Part shown: positions 35,494 through 44,998 of the stretch, one piece after another
Layout of the letters: each line of letters begins with the position of its first letter
How positions within the stretch are numbered: position 1 is the first letter of the stretch
Origin: Pandoraea apista
Lineage (GTDB): Bacteria; Pseudomonadota; Gammaproteobacteria; Burkholderiales; Burkholderiaceae
NCBI RefSeq assembly: GCF_001465595.2
Contig: NZ_CP013481.2
Location: forward strand, 4,154,001 to 4,218,000
DNA length: 64,000 bases
Direction of reading: 5' to 3'
The notes under the pieces: model-generated
Seen by the model: only the letters and a program-made list of their open reading frames with translations
The model's database searches: none
What the model was told of the DNA's origin: nothing
Translations under genes and position numbers: made by a program

Positions 35494-36408
35494 ATGACCA
35501 CCTATTCGGAATCGCGTCTGCAAGCCAGCGACGGCCTTTCTCTGCACGTTCATCGTTGGCAGCCGGATACCGGCGGCGCCCCCCTGCGTGCGGTCGTCGC
35601 CATCGTTCACGGGATGGGCGAGCACGGCGGACGTTATGCACGGCTGGCCGAACATTTCGCCACCCTCGGCATCGCCACCGTTACCTACGATCTGCGCGGG
35701 CACGGTCGCTCGGGCGGCGCGCGCGTCTTCGTCAACCATTTCGACGAGTACCTCGACGATACGGAAATTTTCCTCACGCACGTACGCACCACGTTCGGCC
35801 CGACGCCGCTCTTCCTGCTCGGTCACAGCATGGGCGGCGCCATTGCGGCGCTGTTCACCATCACGCGCGCGCCGGCCAACGTGCGCGGACTGATGCTCAG
35901 CAGCCCGGCACTCGCGCCGGGCGAACCCGTGGCGCCGTGGATGGTGGCGGCCGGACGCTGGGTCTCACGCTGGCTGCCCAAGGTCCCTGTGTTCAAGATC
36001 GATCCCGCAATGATCGCGCGCGACGAAACGGTTGTCGCCGCGGCGAAGAAAGATCCGCTCAACGCCTATCGCGGCACGCCGGCACGCACCGCCGCCGAAC
36101 TGCTCGACGCCATGGCGCGGATTCATGCCAACGCCAACGCATTGCACCTGCCGCTCTACATCTTTCATGGCACCGCCGACAAACTCACCGCGCCCTGGGC
36201 GAGCGAACAGTTTCACGGTAACGCCGCCTCGCAAGACAAGACGCTCCGTCTCTATCACGGACACTTTCATGAAACACTCAATGACCTCGACCGCGAGAAG
36301 GTCATCGGCGAACTGACGACGTGGCTCTTGCAGCACTTGCCCGACACACTGGGGGCACCGGCGGCACAACCGCCCCAGCCGGCAATGGGGGCGCACGGGC
36401 ACGTCTGA
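35494..36408 (+). CDS. Alpha/beta hydrolase, monoacylglycerol-lipase/lysophospholipase type
   Basis: A 304-residue serine hydrolase of the Hydrolase_4 family. The nucleophile elbow is LLGHSMGGAIAALF (Ser about residue 111), the oxyanion region VHGMGEHGGRYARLAEHF, the cap contains GLMLSSPALAPGEPV, and the acid and base are in IFHGTADKLT and YHGHFHETLND. The motif set fits lipases acting on monoacylglycerols or lysophospholipids. No signal peptide; a Pro/Ala-rich C-terminal tail. AGGAGGAG precedes the ATG. Substrate unproved. Confidence 0.88.
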   Translation: MTTYSESRLQASDGLSLHVHRWQPDTGGAPLRAVVAIVHGMGEHGGRYARLAEHFATLGIATVTYDLRGHGRSGGARVFVNHFDEYLDDTEIFLTHVRTTFGPTPLFLLGHSMGGAIAALFTITRAPANVRGLMLSSPALAPGEPVAPWMVAAGRWVSRWLPKVPVFKIDPAMIARDETVVAAAKKDPLNAYRGTPARTAAELLDAMARIHANANALHLPLYIFHGTADKLTAPWASEQFHGNAASQDKTLRLYHGHFHETLNDLDREKVIGELTTWLLQHLPDTLGAPAAQPPQPAMGAHGHV

Positions 36409-36533
36409 CCGTGTGAGCCTCGCAACCGTCGATACGACAAATCTGCGGAACCCTGCACGCGAGCAGGGGCTCGCCACACAACATTTCGCTGCGCGTTACA
36501 CTGAATCTGTGTGAATTGCGAGGAGGCTCCCGC

Positions 36534-37307
36534 ATGCAAGCGCAGACGAAATACTCGCCGCAAACGGTCACCGGCATGCATTTCTGGACGCCGACGATCT
36601 TCAGCATCAAGACCACACGCCCGGCCGGCCTGCAATTCACAGCAGGCCAGTTCGTGCGGCTGGGACTGCCCGGCGACGACGGGAAACTGATCTGGCGAGC
36701 GTTCTCCCTCGTGAGTTCGCCCGCAGAAGATACATTGGAGTTCTATGCAATTACGATTCCCGAAGGCCAATTAACGCCCCGGCTTTCGAAACTGAAGGTC
36801 GGCGACGAGCTGTTTGTCGATCACACAGCCTACGGCTTTCTCACGCTCGACCGATTCACCGGCGGTGAAGATTTGTGGTTGCTCGCCACTGGCACCGGCC
36901 TCGCACCGTTCGTGTCGATCCTGCGCGACCCAGCCGTCTGGCAGCGCTTCAAACGTATCTTCGTCGTACATAGCGTGCGATGGGAGCGTGACCTCGCCTA
37001 CTACGAAGCGTTGCGGCACTTCTCCCACCCCGATGTCGATCCGTCGCTGGTCGAAAAGCTCCACTTCGCGGTGAGCGTGACACGCGAGCAAACACCGGGG
37101 GCGCTGTACGGGCGTATCACGTCGTTACTGGCATCGGGGGAATTGGAGAAGGCGATGGGCGCGACGCTCGACCCGGCGACATCGCGCATCATGGTGTGTG
37201 GCAACCCCGATATGGTCAAGGAGTTGCGCGCATGGTTCACCAATAACGGCTACGCCGTCAGCCGCACCGCCGCGCCGGGGCCGCTGGTGCTTGAAAAGCA
37301 GTGGTAG
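36534..37307 (+). CDS. fpr: Ferredoxin-NADP(+) reductase
   Basis: A 257-residue FAD oxidoreductase of the bacterial Fpr class. The FAD-binding half has the FSLVSSP motif in WRAFSLVSSPAEDTLEFY, and the NADP-binding half has LLATGTGLAPFVSILRD and MVCGNPDMVKELRAWF. It ends VLEKQW, with the C-terminal aromatic residue of the subclass. GAGGAGG lies before the ATG at 36534, favoured over an upstream in-frame TTG at 36516. It probably recycles ferredoxin or flavodoxin with NADPH. A TACACT -10-like hexamer lies at 36497-36502. Confidence 0.94.
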   Translation: MQAQTKYSPQTVTGMHFWTPTIFSIKTTRPAGLQFTAGQFVRLGLPGDDGKLIWRAFSLVSSPAEDTLEFYAITIPEGQLTPRLSKLKVGDELFVDHTAYGFLTLDRFTGGEDLWLLATGTGLAPFVSILRDPAVWQRFKRIFVVHSVRWERDLAYYEALRHFSHPDVDPSLVEKLHFAVSVTREQTPGALYGRITSLLASGELEKAMGATLDPATSRIMVCGNPDMVKELRAWFTNNGYAVSRTAAPGPLVLEKQW

Positions 37308-37384
37308 TAGTGGGTGATGGCTGTAATAGCGATAAGCGCGCGCCACGTTCGAAATTCCGGGCATGGCGTCAACGCCGCCTGCGC

Positions 37385-38209
37385 TCAGCCGGACGGCTCC
37401 GCCCAGTCGGGCGCGCGTTTTTCGATAAACGCCTGCACACCTTCGAGTGCGCATTCGTCCATCATGTTGCACGCCATTGTCTGCCCGGCCATTTGATACG
37501 CGGCTTCGATACCCGTCTCGGCCTGCCGGTAGAACAGCCCCTTGCCAGCGGCCACCGCTGCTGCCGGCTTTGCGAGAATCGCCCGGCAGAGCGCCGCCAC
37601 TTCCGAGTCCAGCCGCTCCGTCGCCACCACCCGGTTGACGAGACCGCGCTCGCGAGCCGTCTCTGCATCGATGAACTCGCCCGTGAGTAACATCTCCATC
37701 GCCTGCTTGCGCGTGAGATTACGCGAGAGCGCCACGCCGGGTGTCGCGCAGAACAGACCGACATTGATGCCCGAGACGGCAAAGCGTGCGGCCGACGCCG
37801 CCACGGCCAGGTCGCACATGGCGACCAGTTGACACCCGGCCGCCGTGGCAATGCCATGCACGCGCGCCACCACCGGCTGCGGCATGCGTTGCATGGTCAG
37901 CATGACGCGCGTGCATTGATTGAAAAGTGTGCGGTAGTAGTCGAGCGAAGGCTCGGCGCGCATCTCCTTCAGATCGTGTCCGGCGCAAAAGGCCGGGCCG
38001 GCGGCGCCGAGCACTACCACGCGTGCGGAGGCGTCGAGGGCAATGTCGTCGAGCGCATGTTGCAGCGCGTCGAGCATCGCTTCGGAGAGCGCATTGAAAT
38101 GACGCGGACGATTCAGTGTGAGCGTGACCACGCCGGCAAGCTCGCCCGCGCCACGCGAGACGAGGACCAGTGGTTCAGTCGTTGCGGCGATGGATTCGGA
38201 TGCCGTCAT
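37385..38209 (-). CDS. Enoyl-CoA hydratase/isomerase family protein (ECHDC3-like)
   Basis: A 274-residue crotonase fold: VVTLTLNRPRHFNALSEAMLDAL, the oxyanion-hole AGHDLKEM, VARVHGIATAAGCQLVAMCDLAVAA and GLFCATPGVALSRNLTRKQAMEMLLTGEFIDAETARERGLVNRVV. The positions of the two catalytic glutamates of classical hydratase are occupied differently: GCQ instead of GCE, and the second site lies in a CATPGVAL motif. The pattern resembles the ECHDC3 subgroup, so ordinary hydratase activity is doubtful. ATG at 38209 chosen from the family start. It is convergent with fpr. Confidence 0.85.
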   Translation of the reverse strand: MTASESIAATTEPLVLVSRGAGELAGVVTLTLNRPRHFNALSEAMLDALQHALDDIALDASARVVVLGAAGPAFCAGHDLKEMRAEPSLDYYRTLFNQCTRVMLTMQRMPQPVVARVHGIATAAGCQLVAMCDLAVAASAARFAVSGINVGLFCATPGVALSRNLTRKQAMEMLLTGEFIDAETARERGLVNRVVATERLDSEVAALCRAILAKPAAAVAAGKGLFYRQAETGIEAAYQMAGQTMACNMMDECALEGVQAFIEKRAPDWAEPSG

Positions 38210-38271
38210 GTTCGTCTCCTGCGCCGCGTCTGTGCGCGGCATCGCGTGTAGCGCCGGCCAAACGTCAAAAG

Positions 38272-39195
38272 TCAAACGTCGGCAAGCACCTTCAGATGCG
38301 CCACGACGCTGCGCCCAAGCGCCGAGAGGTTGTAGCCGCCTTCGAGGCAGCTCACGATGCGCCCCTTGGCGTGTCGATCCGCCACCGCCTTGACACGCTC
38401 GGTGATCCACATGAAGTCAGCCTCGGTCAGCCCGAGATTGCCGAGATCGTCTTCGCGGTGCGCATCGAAGCCCGCCGAGAAAAAGATCATTTCGGGGCGG
38501 AAAGCTTCGAGCTGCCCCAGCCATCCATAGTCGATCGCCTCGCGCGCCTGCATGCCCGAGGTGCGTGCCGCGAGCGGAATATTGAGCATGTTCGGCGCCG
38601 GATCGACCGCCCCGGAGAACGGGTAGAACGGGTGCTGGAAAATACCGCACATCAGCACTCGGTCGTCATTGGCGAACGCGGCTTCGGTACCGTTGCCGTG
38701 ATGCACGTCGAAATCGACGATTGCCACGCGCGAAAGCCCGTGCACTTCCATCGCATGGGCGGCGGCAATCGCTACGTTATTGAATAGACAAAAGCCCATG
38801 GCGCGCGTGGGCGTCGCGTGATGGCCCGGCGGCCGCACGCTGCAAAACGCATTCTCGAGTTCGCCGCGAATGACGGCATCGGTAGCAGCAATCGCGGCCC
38901 CCGCGGCACGGGTGGCCGCACGCCACGAATACGGGTTGAGCAACGTATCCGGGTCGATCGGAAAGTAGCCCGACTCGGGAATATTGTCGCGAATGAAGTC
39001 GATGTGATCCTGCGTGTGCACCCGTCGCAGACTGGCCTCGTCTGCCGCCGGCGCTTCGCGGCGCTCGAGCAGACCGTCGATGCGTCCGGCGATCAGTTGA
39101 TCCTCGATGGCGCGCAGCCGCTCGGGGCATTCCGGATGCCACTCTCCCATCTCATGAAGGATGCAATCGGGGTGCGTATAAAACCCGGTAGCCAT
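38272..39195 (-). CDS. Histone-deacetylase-family zinc amidohydrolase
   Basis: 307 residues of the arginase/HDAC fold. The motifs are RPPGHHATPTRAMGFCLFNNVAIAA (paired catalytic His), VAIVDFDVHHGNGTEAAF and FFSAGFDAHREDDLGNLGL (the Asp/His/Asp zinc ligands), with EGGYNLSALGRSV at the C-terminus. Bacterial members deacetylate small amines such as polyamines or acetoin-type substrates, and the true substrate here is unknown. It is 62 bases upstream of the ECHDC3-like gene on the same strand, so the two may form one transcript. Confidence 0.9.
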   Translation of the reverse strand: MATGFYTHPDCILHEMGEWHPECPERLRAIEDQLIAGRIDGLLERREAPAADEASLRRVHTQDHIDFIRDNIPESGYFPIDPDTLLNPYSWRAATRAAGAAIAATDAVIRGELENAFCSVRPPGHHATPTRAMGFCLFNNVAIAAAHAMEVHGLSRVAIVDFDVHHGNGTEAAFANDDRVLMCGIFQHPFYPFSGAVDPAPNMLNIPLAARTSGMQAREAIDYGWLGQLEAFRPEMIFFSAGFDAHREDDLGNLGLTEADFMWITERVKAVADRHAKGRIVSCLEGGYNLSALGRSVVAHLKVLADV

Positions 39196-39646
39196 TCGTT
39201 GTGTCGCCTATCGCTTCGAATCGTTATATTGGGACGGGCGGGGGATGCCCGCCGCGCCGTGGTCTCCACTTCCGGTAGCGGCCGGGCGTGGTGCCTGGCT
39301 CACGGTGCCGCATCGCATTGGCACACGCGTGCCGATGGCCGGCATCCCCCTGAACACTGTCATCGACAGTGCACAGGCCTTAAGGTATCACAGGTGCACT
39401 CGGTTATACTGCCAAGCAGTCTCACAGCAGACCCGTGTCAGCCGGTAAGCGCCGTTCTCCTGAAATTCGAGACGGCAGGAACTGGCATGAATGGTTGACG
39501 CTCTAGTCTGAATCGCGTGCCGAATTGCTTCCGAATGACTTCCGGATTGATTCGATACCGACCTACGACAGCGTCAACGCGACTAACGCGACGACGGCCC
39601 TTGCGGCTACCTCGCATTCGGACTTCATACAGGCCTGACAGACAGC
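39196..39646. other. 451-bp intergenic region upstream of the lytic transglycosylase gene
   Basis: No gene with credible start and composition on either strand. A TATACT at 39405-39410 is the best -10-like hexamer. The HDAC-family promoter must lie on the minus side near 39200-39240. Confidence 0.4.
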
Positions 39647-40876
39647 ATGACATCACCGGTACGGATGTACGACTTGCTCCCGCTGGCGCTCTCGCGCCTC
39701 ACTCATCGACCGGACACTGGCCGTATTTTCCCGGCCACCTTCCGCAATTCCTCCGGCACGACGCGATCGTCGCGACTGTCGCGCCCGGTGCGCGCGCTCG
39801 GCGTTGCGCTCTGCCTTGGCGCTTTCGCGACAATGGCGACCGGCGCACACGCGCAGACACGTCCGAAGCAAGTGGCGCAGACAGAGTTCGAGGAAGAGGT
39901 CGTGCCGCAGCGCTATGCTGCGAACCCCGAAGTCGACGCGTTCATCAACGACATCGTGGCACGCGACGGCTTCGATCGCGCCGAGTTGCAGCGCGTGTTC
40001 TCACGCGTTGTGTTCTCGCAAACGGCGGCGCGACTGGCCGCGCCGCCCGCCACGCCCGGTCAGAAGAACTGGGTGAAGTACGAGCGAAATTTTCTCGACA
40101 ACACGCGCATCAACGGCGGTGTGCGCTTCTGGAATCAGAACGCCGCCACGCTCTCACGTGCGGCCAAGCAATACGGTGTGCCTGAAGAAATCATCGTTGC
40201 CATCATCGGCGTAGAAACGATCTACGGGCGCAACATGGGTAACTTCCGCACCATCGACGCACTCACCACGCTCGCGTTCGACTATCCGCCCGCACGCAAT
40301 CGCTCGGAGCGCATGGCGCTGTTTCGCAATGAACTGGAAAACCTGCTGCTTTATGCACGAGAGCGCGGTGTCGATCCGTTCAGCATTTATGGCTCTTACG
40401 CGGGTGCCATCGGCATTCCGCAGTTCATGCCGTCATCGATCCGCAATTACGCGGTCGACTTCAGCGGCGACGGCAAGATCAATCTGACGACCGATGTGGC
40501 CGACGCCATCGGCAGCGTCGCCAACTTCCTCAGACTGCATGGTTGGCAGGCGGGGCAACCGGTGGTCTGGAACATTGCCGGGGATCGTGGTAGCCAGGGG
40601 CTTGCCGAGGCCGGCGCCGACGGACAGCCCGAGCCGCACTGGAAGCTCGGCGACTTCATCAAGGCCGGCATGCTGATGAACGAGCCACGGCTTGACGTGG
40701 GGGCGTTGCTCGACACGCCGGTACTCATCGTCGATCTGCCGACACCGGGACAAGCCACGCAGTACCGCATGGGCCTGAACAACTTCTACGTGCTCACGCG
40801 CTACAACCGCAGCTTCTTTTACGCGATGTCGGTGTACGATCTCGCCGATGCGATCAAGGCCGCTCGCGCACCGTAA
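39647..40876 (+). CDS. mltB: Lytic murein transglycosylase B
   Basis: A periplasmic enzyme cleaving peptidoglycan glycan strands to 1,6-anhydro-muropeptides (SLT family 3). 409 residues. The signal region is LGVALCLGAFATMATGAHA, preceded by an unusually long charged N-terminus, so a later start is possible. The catalytic Glu (about residue 190) is in EEIIVAIIGVETIYGRNMG. YGSYAGAIGIPQFMPSSIRNYAVDFSGDGKINL is the second signature. No lipobox cysteine is visible, so it is predicted to be soluble. The terminator at 40930 follows. Confidence 0.93.
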   Translation: MTSPVRMYDLLPLALSRLTHRPDTGRIFPATFRNSSGTTRSSRLSRPVRALGVALCLGAFATMATGAHAQTRPKQVAQTEFEEEVVPQRYAANPEVDAFINDIVARDGFDRAELQRVFSRVVFSQTAARLAAPPATPGQKNWVKYERNFLDNTRINGGVRFWNQNAATLSRAAKQYGVPEEIIVAIIGVETIYGRNMGNFRTIDALTTLAFDYPPARNRSERMALFRNELENLLLYARERGVDPFSIYGSYAGAIGIPQFMPSSIRNYAVDFSGDGKINLTTDVADAIGSVANFLRLHGWQAGQPVVWNIAGDRGSQGLAEAGADGQPEPHWKLGDFIKAGMLMNEPRLDVGALLDTPVLIVDLPTPGQATQYRMGLNNFYVLTRYNRSFFYAMSVYDLADAIKAARAP

Positions 40877-40929
40877 TTTCGGCATGCGGGTGCGTCGGAT
40901 GCCAGATTCACGGCGTCGTGCGCCATACC

Positions 40930-40955
40930 AAAACGGGACCCTCGGGTCCCGTTTT
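40930..40955. terminator. Bidirectional terminator between mltB and cysM
   Basis: AAAACGGGACC (40930-40940) and GGTCCCGTTTT (40945-40955) pair perfectly around a CTCG loop, with A/T ends suited to both convergent genes. Confidence 0.85.
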
Positions 40956-41011
40956 CGTTATGCATCCCGCGTGAGCTGGCGATAAAAGCTGCCGTTTGAT
41001 GCGCGTTACGC

Positions 41012-41914
41012 CTACGCCGGGAACACCCCGGTCGAAAGATAACGATCGCCACGGTCGCACACGACAAACACGATGGTCGCGTTCTCGACTTCATGCGCCA
41101 GATTCAAGGCGATGTGGCAGGCGCCAGCGGCTGAAATACCGCAGAAGATGCCCTCTTCCGCGGCCAGACGGCGCGCCATGATCTCCGAATCCGCCTGCGT
41201 TACCGAGATCGTGCGATCCACGCGTGCGCGGTCGAAAATCTTCGGCAGATAGGCTTCCGGCCACTTCCGAATCCCCGGAATGCGCGAACCTTCGGCCGGT
41301 TCCGCGCCAATGATCTGCACCGCTTCGCTCTGCTCTTTCAGGTACTGCGACACGCCCATGATCGTACCGGTCGTGCCCATCGCGGAGACGAAATGCGTGA
41401 CGCGCCCTTCGGTATCGCGCCAGATTTCCGGACCGGTCGTTTCGTAGTGCGCGCGCGGATTGTCCGGGTTGGCGAACTGATCGAGGATGGTGCCACGCCC
41501 GTCGCGCTGCATCTGCTCTGCGAGGTCGCGCGCGTATTCCATGCCGCCCTTGACCGGCGTGAGGATGATTTCGGCGCCATACGCCCCCATGCTCTGGCGA
41601 CGCTCGATGGAGAGGTCTTCCGGCATGATGAGGACCATTTTGTAGCCGCGAATAGCGGCCGCCATGGCCAGCGCGATGCCAGTGTTGCCCGAGGTAGCTT
41701 CGATGAGGGTGTCGCCCGGTTTGATACGGCCGCGCAATTCTGCGTGCTTGATCATCGACAGCGCAGGACGGTCTTTCACCGAACCCGCCGGGTTGTTGCC
41801 CTCGAGCTTGCCGAGAATCACGTTGTTTCGGCGGCGAATGTCGTCGTCGGGCAAACGCACCAGTTGCACCAGCGGCGTATTGCCGATGGTGTCTTCGATA
41901 GTCTTATAGGCCAT
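41012..41914 (-). CDS. cysM: Cysteine synthase B (O-acetylserine sulfhydrylase)
   Basis: A 300-residue PLP enzyme making cysteine from O-acetylserine and sulfide or thiosulfate. The lysine binding PLP is in GKLEGNNPAGSVKDRPAL, with the conserved EATSGNTGIALAMAAA phosphate loop. EIWRDTEGRVTHFVSAMGTTGTIMGVSQYLKE and EGIFCGISAAGA are CysM-type signatures. ATG at 41914 begins MAYKTIEDTIGNTPLVQL; the frame extends upstream to 42007 without a better start. A TAGAAT hexamer lies 32 bases upstream of the start. Confidence 0.96.
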   Translation of the reverse strand: MAYKTIEDTIGNTPLVQLVRLPDDDIRRRNNVILGKLEGNNPAGSVKDRPALSMIKHAELRGRIKPGDTLIEATSGNTGIALAMAAAIRGYKMVLIMPEDLSIERRQSMGAYGAEIILTPVKGGMEYARDLAEQMQRDGRGTILDQFANPDNPRAHYETTGPEIWRDTEGRVTHFVSAMGTTGTIMGVSQYLKEQSEAVQIIGAEPAEGSRIPGIRKWPEAYLPKIFDRARVDRTISVTQADSEIMARRLAAEEGIFCGISAAGACHIALNLAHEVENATIVFVVCDRGDRYLSTGVFPA

Positions 41915-41946
41915 TGCGCTAAGCTTTTTCGGTCGGGAATTGAAAC

Positions 41947-41952
41947 ATTCTA
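41947..41952 (-). promoter_or_regulatory. Putative -10 element of cysM (TAGAAT)
   Basis: Minus-strand TTAGAAT, 32 bases ahead of the cysM start. No strong -35. Confidence 0.4.
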
Positions 41953-42031
41953 ATCCACCGGCCACCACCGCGCTCAGGGTAGGGCTACGGCCGGACATCT
42001 CACCCACGAATATCCGGCCGCCCTGCGGACC

Positions 42032-42823
42032 TCAGGACTTCGGCGCGCTAGCCGGCGACGGCGCCTTGGCCTTCTTCGACTTGGACGGTTTGGCCGACGC
42101 AGAATCGGTGGCGGTCGCCGCCGCAGGTGCCGACTCCGCTGCCGACGCCGCTGCCGGGGCCGCATCTGCCTTGGCCGACTTGGCGGTCTTGGCATCCTTC
42201 GACTTCTTGGACTTGGACGCCTTCGCCTCCGGCGCACCGGCGGCCGATGCCGCCGCCGGAACCGGCGTACCCGGTTTGGCCGGCGTGGCCGTCATGCCGG
42301 GCGAGGCAGGCTTCATGGTCTGACCTGCGGCCGGCGTGGGCGTCGGGGTCTTCTGGGTGGCCGTGGCCGGCACGGGTGCCGGTGCTGCCGGTGTCGGCGC
42401 TGCCGTCACGGGCTTCGTCGTGGTCGCAGGTGTTGCGGGGGACTGAGTGACCTGTGGTGTCGGCTTGGCCGCTGCCGGTGCCGCGGGCGCCTGCGCAGCC
42501 GGAGCGGCGGCCGGCGGAGCCTTTGCCGACGGTGCCGGGGCAGCCGGGGTGGCGGCGCCCTGCCCGTTAATCGTCATGCCTTCGGACTGGAGCGTGGAGA
42601 CGGACTTGGCGCCCAGTCCCTTCACACGTTTGGCCACGTCGGCCGCGTCCTTGTAAGGGCCGTGGGCGTTGCGCTCGTCAATGATGGCCTTGGACTTGAC
42701 CGGTCCAATCCCCTTGAGCGTTTCAAGCTGAGCCTGGTCGGCGGTATTAATGTCGACAGCGGCCATCGCCAGGCCGCAGAGGGTGAAAAAGGCAACAACC
42801 GCCAGCAACAGTTTGCGAAGCAT
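42032..42823 (-). CDS. ComEA-like helix-hairpin-helix DNA-binding protein with long basic tail
   Basis: A 263-residue secreted protein. The signal peptide (LLLAVVAFFTLCGLAMA) is followed by one ComEA-type helix-hairpin-helix domain at about residues 24-85 (VDINTADQAQLETLKGIGPVKSKAIIDERNAHGPYKDAADVAKRVKGLGAKSVSTL). The remaining 180 residues are a low-complexity Ala/Pro/Thr region ending in Lys/Ala/Ser-rich SKSKKSKDAKTAKSAK-type repeats, like histone H1 or AlgP tails. Ordinary proteobacterial ComEA-like proteins stop near residue 90-110. It probably binds DNA in the periplasm, as in natural transformation. Confidence 0.85.
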   Translation of the reverse strand: MLRKLLLAVVAFFTLCGLAMAAVDINTADQAQLETLKGIGPVKSKAIIDERNAHGPYKDAADVAKRVKGLGAKSVSTLQSEGMTINGQGAATPAAPAPSAKAPPAAAPAAQAPAAPAAAKPTPQVTQSPATPATTTKPVTAAPTPAAPAPVPATATQKTPTPTPAAGQTMKPASPGMTATPAKPGTPVPAAASAAGAPEAKASKSKKSKDAKTAKSAKADAAPAAASAAESAPAAATATDSASAKPSKSKKAKAPSPASAPKS

Positions 42824-42925
42824 GATGTGTTCCTTATAAGGTCACTCGGGCCAATATCGTGGATACCCCCGATATCCCCTTAACGCCCTAGCGCGTCTGC
42901 GGATGACATCGGGCACGATTTAAAG

Positions 42926-42954
42926 CAAAAACGGGGAGCCGTCTGACTCCCCGT
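42926..42954 (-). terminator. Terminator at the end of the lapA-hldD run
   Basis: On the minus strand ACGGGGAG and CTCCCCGT (42954-42947 and 42938-42931) pair around an 8-base loop and are followed by TTTTTGCTTT. Confidence 0.8.
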
Positions 42955-42990
42955 CTGTCGCCTGTCCGGCGGCGCGCAGCACTTGGACGC

Positions 42991-43995
42991 TTACTGCGCG
43001 AGCAGCCAGCGCACGTAACGCGACACCCCTTCGCCCACCGTATAGAACGGCTGCTGATAGCCGCCAGCCTGACGCAGATGGTCGATGTTCGCCTGCGTAA
43101 AGCACTGATACTTGCCGCGCAGCGCCTCTGGAAACGGAATGTACTCCACCAGCCCCTGCTTGACCAGTTCATCGAGCGTGAGAGGTGCTTCGCCAGCTTC
43201 CGCACGTAGCGTGTTGATCACGGCAACGGCGATGTCGTTGAACGGCTGCGCACGGCCCGAGCCCAGATTGAAAATGCCGCTCCGCTCCGGGTGATCGAAG
43301 AAGTGCAGGTTGACCTTGACCACGTCTTCCACCGACACGAAGTCGCGGCTTTGCGTGCCGGCTGCATAGCCGTTGTACTCGCCGAAGAGCTTCACGCGGC
43401 CATTGGCGCGGAATTCGTTGAAATTGTGATACGCAACCGACGCCATGCGTCCTTTGTGCGCCTCACGCGGACCATACACGTTGAAGTAGCGGAAACCGGC
43501 CACCTGACTCGGCAGCTTGCCGCCCGCATCGCGCATGGCGCGGCGCACGATCTGGTCGAACAGGAACTTCGAGTAGCCGTAGACATTCAGCGGCTTTTCG
43601 TACTCGCGGGTTTCCACAAACGTTTCCGATGCACCATACGTTGCCGCCGACGACGCGTAGAGGAAGGGCACGGTTTGCGTCTGACAGGCTTCGAACAACG
43701 CACGCGTGTAACGGAAGTTGTTCTCCATCATGTAGCGGCCATCCGTTTCCATCGTGTCGGAGCAGGCGCCCTCATGGAAAATCGCGCGAACGCGGCCAAA
43801 CTCACGACGCTGGAAACGCGCAACGAAATCGGTCTTGTCGAGGTAATCGCTGATTTCGCAATCGACCAGATTGCGGAATTTGTCGGCACGCGTGAGATTG
43901 TCGACCGCCACGATGTCGGTCTCGCCGCGCTCGTTGAGGGCTTTGACGAGGTTCGCCCCGATGAAGCCGGCCGCGCCGGTCACGATGATGGTCAT
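42991..43995 (-). CDS. hldD: ADP-L-glycero-D-manno-heptose 6-epimerase
   Basis: An NADP-dependent short-chain epimerase giving ADP-L-glycero-beta-D-manno-heptose for the LPS inner core (RfaD). 334 residues with the Rossmann start [25 protein letters not shown], the active-site YxxxK in [14 protein letters not shown] and the [20 protein letters not shown] signature. Its ATG overlaps the hldE stop by four bases. Last gene of the LPS run, just ahead of the terminator. Confidence 0.97.
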   Translation of the reverse strand: MTIIVTGAAGFIGANLVKALNERGETDIVAVDNLTRADKFRNLVDCEISDYLDKTDFVARFQRREFGRVRAIFHEGACSDTMETDGRYMMENNFRYTRALFEACQTQTVPFLYASSAATYGASETFVETREYEKPLNVYGYSKFLFDQIVRRAMRDAGGKLPSQVAGFRYFNVYGPREAHKGRMASVAYHNFNEFRANGRVKLFGEYNGYAAGTQSRDFVSVEDVVKVNLHFFDHPERSGIFNLGSGRAQPFNDIAVAVINTLRAEAGEAPLTLDELVKQGLVEYIPFPEALRGKYQCFTQANIDHLRQAGGYQQPFYTVGEGVSRYVRWLLAQ

Positions 43996-44981
43996 GTCAG
44001 TTCGGAGAAGAGTTCGTTGTAGTCCACAGTCGCCGTGCCCAGCTTGCCCACGACGATACTGCCCGCGCGGTTCGCGAGCACCACGGCCTGCGCCAGTGGC
44101 AGGCCGGCGGAGAGCGATGCCGCCAGTGTTGCGATGACGGTATCGCCCGCACCCGAGACGTCATACACCTCGCGTGCCTGCGCCGGCACGTGCAGCGCGC
44201 CGTTCTCGGTGAAGAGCGTCATGCCTTCTTCCGAGCGCGTAAGCAGTAGCGCTTCGAGGTTGAGCGACTCGCGCAGGTTCTGCGCGCGTGCCGTGAGGTC
44301 CTCTTCCGAGCGCCATTCGCCGACGACCTGCTGCAATTCCGCCCGGTTCGGGGTCAGGATCGTAGCACCGCGATAGCGTTCGTAGTCACTGCCCTTCGGG
44401 TCGACGAGGACCGCCTTGCCCGCCGAACGTGCAGCGTCGATCATCGGCTGCACATGCGTCAGACCGCCCTTCGCGTAATCCGAGAGCAGCACCACGTCGT
44501 AGCTGGCGAGCAGTTGACGATACTGGTCGAGTACTGCCAGCAGCACCTCGCGCGCCGGTTGATTCTCGAAATCGATGCGCAGCAGTTGCTGCTGACGCGA
44601 CACGATGCGCAGCTTGATCGTGGTCGCGAGATCCGCGTCGCGTGTCACAAAGGCCTTGACACCGCTCGCGTCGAGCATGTCGACGACACGCCCGGCCGGT
44701 TCGTCTTCACCCAGCACGCACAGCAAACCGGCCTGCGCGCCCAGCGATGTAGCATTGAGCGCCACGTTGGCCGCGCCGCCCAAACGCTCCTCATTGCGCT
44801 TGACGTGCACGACTGGCACCGGCGCTTCAGGTGAAATGCGATTGACGTCGCCAAACCAGTACCGATCAAGCATCACGTCGCCAACGATCAGCACACGCGC
44901 GCGGCTGAAAGCCTCGCGGGGTACCGTGGGCACGCCCGGCGCCTGGACCGTACGTGTGAGCGGAGTTGCCGTCGAAGTCAT
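43992..44981 (-). CDS. hldE: D-glycero-beta-D-manno-heptose-7-phosphate kinase
   Basis: A PfkB-family sugar kinase (RfaE domain I, HldA type) making heptose-1,7-bisphosphate. 329 residues from the ATG at 44981, which has GGAG 6 bases before it. A TTG at 45002 would give 7 more. Motifs: [48 protein letters not shown] and the catalytic [19 protein letters not shown]. The second (adenylyltransferase) domain of the bifunctional enzyme is absent here and must be elsewhere. Confidence 0.93.
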   Translation of the reverse strand: MTSTATPLTRTVQAPGVPTVPREAFSRARVLIVGDVMLDRYWFGDVNRISPEAPVPVVHVKRNEERLGGAANVALNATSLGAQAGLLCVLGEDEPAGRVVDMLDASGVKAFVTRDADLATTIKLRIVSRQQQLLRIDFENQPAREVLLAVLDQYRQLLASYDVVLLSDYAKGGLTHVQPMIDAARSAGKAVLVDPKGSDYERYRGATILTPNRAELQQVVGEWRSEEDLTARAQNLRESLNLEALLLTRSEEGMTLFTENGALHVPAQAREVYDVSGAGDTVIATLAASLSAGLPLAQAVVLANRAGSIVVGKLGTATVDYNELFSELT

Positions 44982-44998
44982 TCGTCGCTCCAGTGGGC

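Noticed and set aside
39245..39656. Short open frames in the gap ahead of mltB
   Set aside because: They are short, lack ribosome sites and family features, and have the composition of chance frames.
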